Below are positions 58,011-60,309 of a stretch of 60,309 bases of DNA, one piece after another. Numbering within the stretch: the first letter of the stretch is position 1; each line of letters starts with the position of its first letter. The DNA lies in contig JAKISI010000011.1 of assembly GCA_021648685.1 (NCBI GenBank), positions 1 to 60,309 on the forward strand. Direction: 5' to 3'. This DNA is from Candidatus Polarisedimenticolaceae bacterium (GTDB lineage: Bacteria > Pseudomonadota > Gammaproteobacteria > Chromatiales > Chromatiaceae). The notes under the pieces are model-generated. The model was given only the letters and a program-made list of their open reading frames with translations. It ran no database searches and was not told the origin of the DNA. The position numbers and the translations under genes were made by a program.

Positions 58011-58962
58011 CGTAGGCGGTGACGATTCGCTGCACCAGCGGGTGGCGTACCACATCACGGGCATTGAAGAGGGTAAAGCTGATGCCCTCCACATCCTTTA
58101 ATATGCCGGTTGCCTGTCGCAGGCCAGAGGGCTGCCCACGAGGGAGATCAACCTGGGTGATGTCGCCGGTGATGACGGCAGTGGAGCCGAAGCCGATACG
58201 GGTCAGAAACATCTTCATCTGTTCGGGGGTGGTGTTTTGTGCCTCATCCAGAATGATGAAGGCGTCATTCAGTGTGCGGCCGCGCATATAGGCCAGCGGT
58301 GCCACCTCGATGACGTTGCGTTCGATCAGCTTGGCGACCCGCTCAAAGCCCAGCATCTCGTACAGGGCATCATACAGCGGCCGCAGGTAGGGGTCGATCT
58401 TCTGTGCCAGGTCACCGGGCAAAAAACCCAGCCGCTCACCGGCCTCAACGGCTGGGCGTACCAGCAGGATACGGCGCACCTGATCGCGTTCCAGGGCGTC
58501 TACGGCGCAGGCTACGGCGAGGTAGGTCTTGCCGGTGCCGGCCGGCCCCACGCCAAAGTTGATGTCGTGGGTGAGCACCTTGTGCAGATACTCTTTCTGG
58601 TTTGGCCCCCGGGGGCGGATTATGCTGCGCCGGGTCTTGATGATGGTCTCGGGTGCTTTCGATTGTGATGCAGAGGCAACAAGCTCCTCTACCCCGGACT
58701 CCTGTAGAAAGAGATGTACCCTGGATGGATCCAGGCTCTCATCCTTGGCAGTCTCATAAAGCCCTTTCAGCACCTCTTCACCTGCGTGCACGGCGGTGGA
58801 ACTGCCGATAAGCTGAAACTGGTTGCCTCGGTTGTTGATCTCGATGCCCAGCCTGAGCTCAATCTGGCGCAGATGCTCATCGAGCTGACCACAGACGTTG
58901 GCCAACCGTTCGTTATCTTCCGGTAGCAGTGCCAGGTTGATGGTTGAGAGTGGTTTGGACAC
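57991..58962 (-). CDS. ybeZ: PhoH-like ATPase YbeZ
   Basis: A 323-residue P-loop ATPase of the PhoH type with an N-terminal KH-like region (GIEINNRGNQFQLIG), Walker A GPAGTGKT, VRPAVEAGERLGFLPGD, Walker B FIILDEAQN and a sensor block VITGDITQVDLP. It interacts with YbeY in rRNA processing in several bacteria. The start is a GTG. The miaB stop is only 6 bp upstream, so the two are cotranscribed. Confidence 0.96.
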   Translation of the reverse strand: MSKPLSTINLALLPEDNERLANVCGQLDEHLRQIELRLGIEINNRGNQFQLIGSSTAVHAGEEVLKGLYETAKDESLDPSRVHLFLQESGVEELVASASQSKAPETIIKTRRSIIRPRGPNQKEYLHKVLTHDINFGVGPAGTGKTYLAVACAVDALERDQVRRILLVRPAVEAGERLGFLPGDLAQKIDPYLRPLYDALYEMLGFERVAKLIERNVIEVAPLAYMRGRTLNDAFIILDEAQNTTPEQMKMFLTRIGFGSTAVITGDITQVDLPRGQPSGLRQATGILKDVEGISFTLFNARDVVRHPLVQRIVTAYDAFDKQ

Positions 58963-58968
58963 GGGGGT

Positions 58969-60309
58969 TTATGCAGAGTGGGCCAGATTATCGGAGAGCC
59001 ACTCTCCCCGCAACGAGTTGGGCAGTGCTTCGGTGATTCGGATGTCGGCAAATTCACCGATCAGCTCTGCCGGCCCATCAAAATTAACCACGCGGTTATT
59101 CTCTGTGCGCCCTGCAAGCTGTGCCGGATCTTTACGCGCCGGGCGCTCCACCAGCACACGCTGCACTGTGCCGACCATGCGGCGGCTGATCTGCTGTGCC
59201 ATCTCGCTGATGCGGTGTTGCAGCTGAGCCAGCCGCTCCTGTTTCTGCTTCATTGGGATGTCGTCGGGCAGATCCATGGCCGGGGTGCCAGGGCGGGGGC
59301 TGAAGATGAAGCTGAAGGAGTGGTCAAAGCCGATCTGTTCGATCAGCTGCAGGGTGGCTGCAAAATCCTTCTCGGTCTCACCAGGGAAGCCGATGATAAA
59401 ATCGGAAGAGAGGCAGATGTCGGGACGAATCTCGCGCAGGCGGCGAATCTTGCTGCGATACTCGAGCGCAGAGTGTCCCCGCTTCATCTGCATCAGAATA
59501 CGGTCAGAGCCGCTTTGAACCGGCAGATGCAGGTGACTGACCAGCTCTGGCACATCGGCGTAGACCTCGATCAGTGAATCAGAAAACTCCACCGGGTGGG
59601 AGGTGGTGAAGCGAATGCGGTCAATGCCATCAACGGCGGCTACATAGCGGATCAGCAGCGCCAGGTCGGCGGTTTCACCATCGTGCATCAGGCCACGGTA
59701 GGCGTTGACGTTCTGCCCCAGCAGATTGATCTCGTGCACCCCTTGCCCGGCCAGTGAGGCCACCTCGGCAATTACATCATCGAAGGGGCGGCTGATCTCT
59801 TCACCCCGGGTGTAGGGCACCACGCAGTAGGTACAGTATTTGGAGCACCCCTCCATGATAGAGACAAAAGCCGATGGGCCATTGGCCACCGGCTCGGGCA
59901 GGCAGTCGAATTTCTCGATTTCGGGGAAGGAGATGTCGATCACCGGGTTGTGGGTTTTGCGCGCCCGGTTCAGCATCTCAGGCAGGCGGTGCAGGGTCTG
60001 CGGGCCAAAGATCAGATCGACATAAGAGGCGCGATCACGGATGGCATCCCCCTCCTGACTGGCGACACACCCACCCACGCCGATGATTAGATCGGGTCGG
60101 CGCAGCTTCCACGGACGCCAGCGACCCAGCTGGGAGAAGACCTTCTCCTGTGCTTTTTCGCGAATCGAGCAGGTATTGAGCAGCAAAACATCCGCATCTT
60201 CTGCGATTTGCGTTAATTCGAGGTTGTGAGAGGCGCGCAGAAGATCCGCAATCTTTGCGGAATCATACTCATTCATCTGACAGCCAAAGGTTTTAATAAA
60301 GAGTTTACA
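58969..60309 (-). CDS. miaB: tRNA-2-methylthio-N6-dimethylallyladenosine synthase MiaB (5' end outside window)
   Basis: Radical-SAM methylthiotransferase that modifies i6A37 made by MiaA. The frame runs to the window edge, and the edge sequence encodes [18 protein letters not shown]. This is the family N-terminus, so the ATG at 60276 is internal and the true start lies beyond 60309. Seen: the auxiliary cluster cysteines ([21 protein letters not shown]), the radical-SAM C-x3-C-x2-C in [17 protein letters not shown], and a C-terminal TRAM domain with [23 protein letters not shown], quoted in part. 446 residues are visible. First gene of the block that ends with lnt. Confidence 0.97.
   Translation of the reverse strand, partial: CKLFIKTFGCQMNEYDSAKIADLLRASHNLELTQIAEDADVLLLNTCSIREKAQEKVFSQLGRWRPWKLRRPDLIIGVGGCVASQEGDAIRDRASYVDLIFGPQTLHRLPEMLNRARKTHNPVIDISFPEIEKFDCLPEPVANGPSAFVSIMEGCSKYCTYCVVPYTRGEEISRPFDDVIAEVASLAGQGVHEINLLGQNVNAYRGLMHDGETADLALLIRYVAAVDGIDRIRFTTSHPVEFSDSLIEVYADVPELVSHLHLPVQSGSDRILMQMKRGHSALEYRSKIRRLREIRPDICLSSDFIIGFPGETEKDFAATLQLIEQIGFDHSFSFIFSPRPGTPAMDLPDDIPMKQKQERLAQLQHRISEMAQQISRRMVGTVQRVLVERPARKDPAQLAGRTENNRVVNFDGPAELIGEFADIRITEALPNSLRGEWLSDNLAHSA

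Noticed and set aside
60274-60276. ATG at 60276 as the miaB start
   Set aside because: The frame continues upstream to the window edge and encodes the conserved TFGCQ block with an essential cluster cysteine, so the ATG is internal.

Overview
The window is an ordinary gammaproteobacterial chromosome segment of moderate GC. It is densely packed with housekeeping operons whose order matches well-known enterobacterial and pseudomonad blocks: mutL-miaA-hfq-hflX-hflK-hflC-yjeT-(hisZ)-purA; ppiD-tRNA(Asp)-tRNA(Val)-hupB-lon-clpX-clpP-tig-tRNA(Leu); and miaB-phoH-ybeY-corC-lnt. The tail of a multihaem cytochrome c, a [4Fe-4S] assimilatory APS/PAPS reductase next to APS kinase, and a MutL carrying the endonuclease motif suggest a free-living or symbiotic gammaproteobacterium outside the Enterobacteriaceae. 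A sulfur-oxidising, Chromatiales-like lineage is plausible, but that placement is inference. No prophage, CRISPR array or intact insertion sequence was seen.

Layout. 1-483: 3' end of a multihaem cytochrome c gene. 560-9982 (minus): mutL to purA, covering RNA chaperone, tRNA modification, membrane protease regulator and purine/histidine genes. 9998-14680 (minus): a hybrid sensor kinase followed by a REC/HD-GYP response regulator. 14916-17357: DUF2062 converging on lolC-lolD. 17457-19698 (minus): cysC-cysH-epimerase. 19808-22974 (minus): peptide-type ABC binding protein plus a single permease. 23078-32966: fabI, then the ppiD/hupB/lon/clpXP/tig proteostasis block with three tRNAs. 33170-39411: CPBP protease, RND efflux pair, SAM methyltransferase. 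39448-41790 (minus): FAD oxidoreductase with a C-terminal zinc ribbon, a small protein with three tandem Cys modules and a periplasmic cupredoxin, with a MITE-like fold-back element inside the group. 41992-43530: a secreted hypothetical, DUF2058 and a displaced yidD. 43531-44045: a 515-base non-coding stretch with a strong intrinsic terminator, a repeat pair and a 14-bp hairpin. 44046-52154 (minus): a five-gene operon of two divergent PrkA-type AAA+ proteins around a DUF444 VWA-like protein and SpoVR, ending in a metallo-beta-lactamase-fold hydrolase. 52425-55055 (plus): argC-DUF6776-bactofilin-erpA. 55109-60309 (minus): miaB (5' truncated by the window edge) to lnt.

The least explained parts are the paired-PrkA operon, the Cys-rich redox group with its mobile-looking insert, the gene-free 43.5-44.0 kb stretch, and two cases (yjeT and argC) where an intrinsic terminator sits only a few bases before a start codon that lacks a good Shine-Dalgarno sequence. 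All functions are read from sequence motifs and gene order, without database searches.
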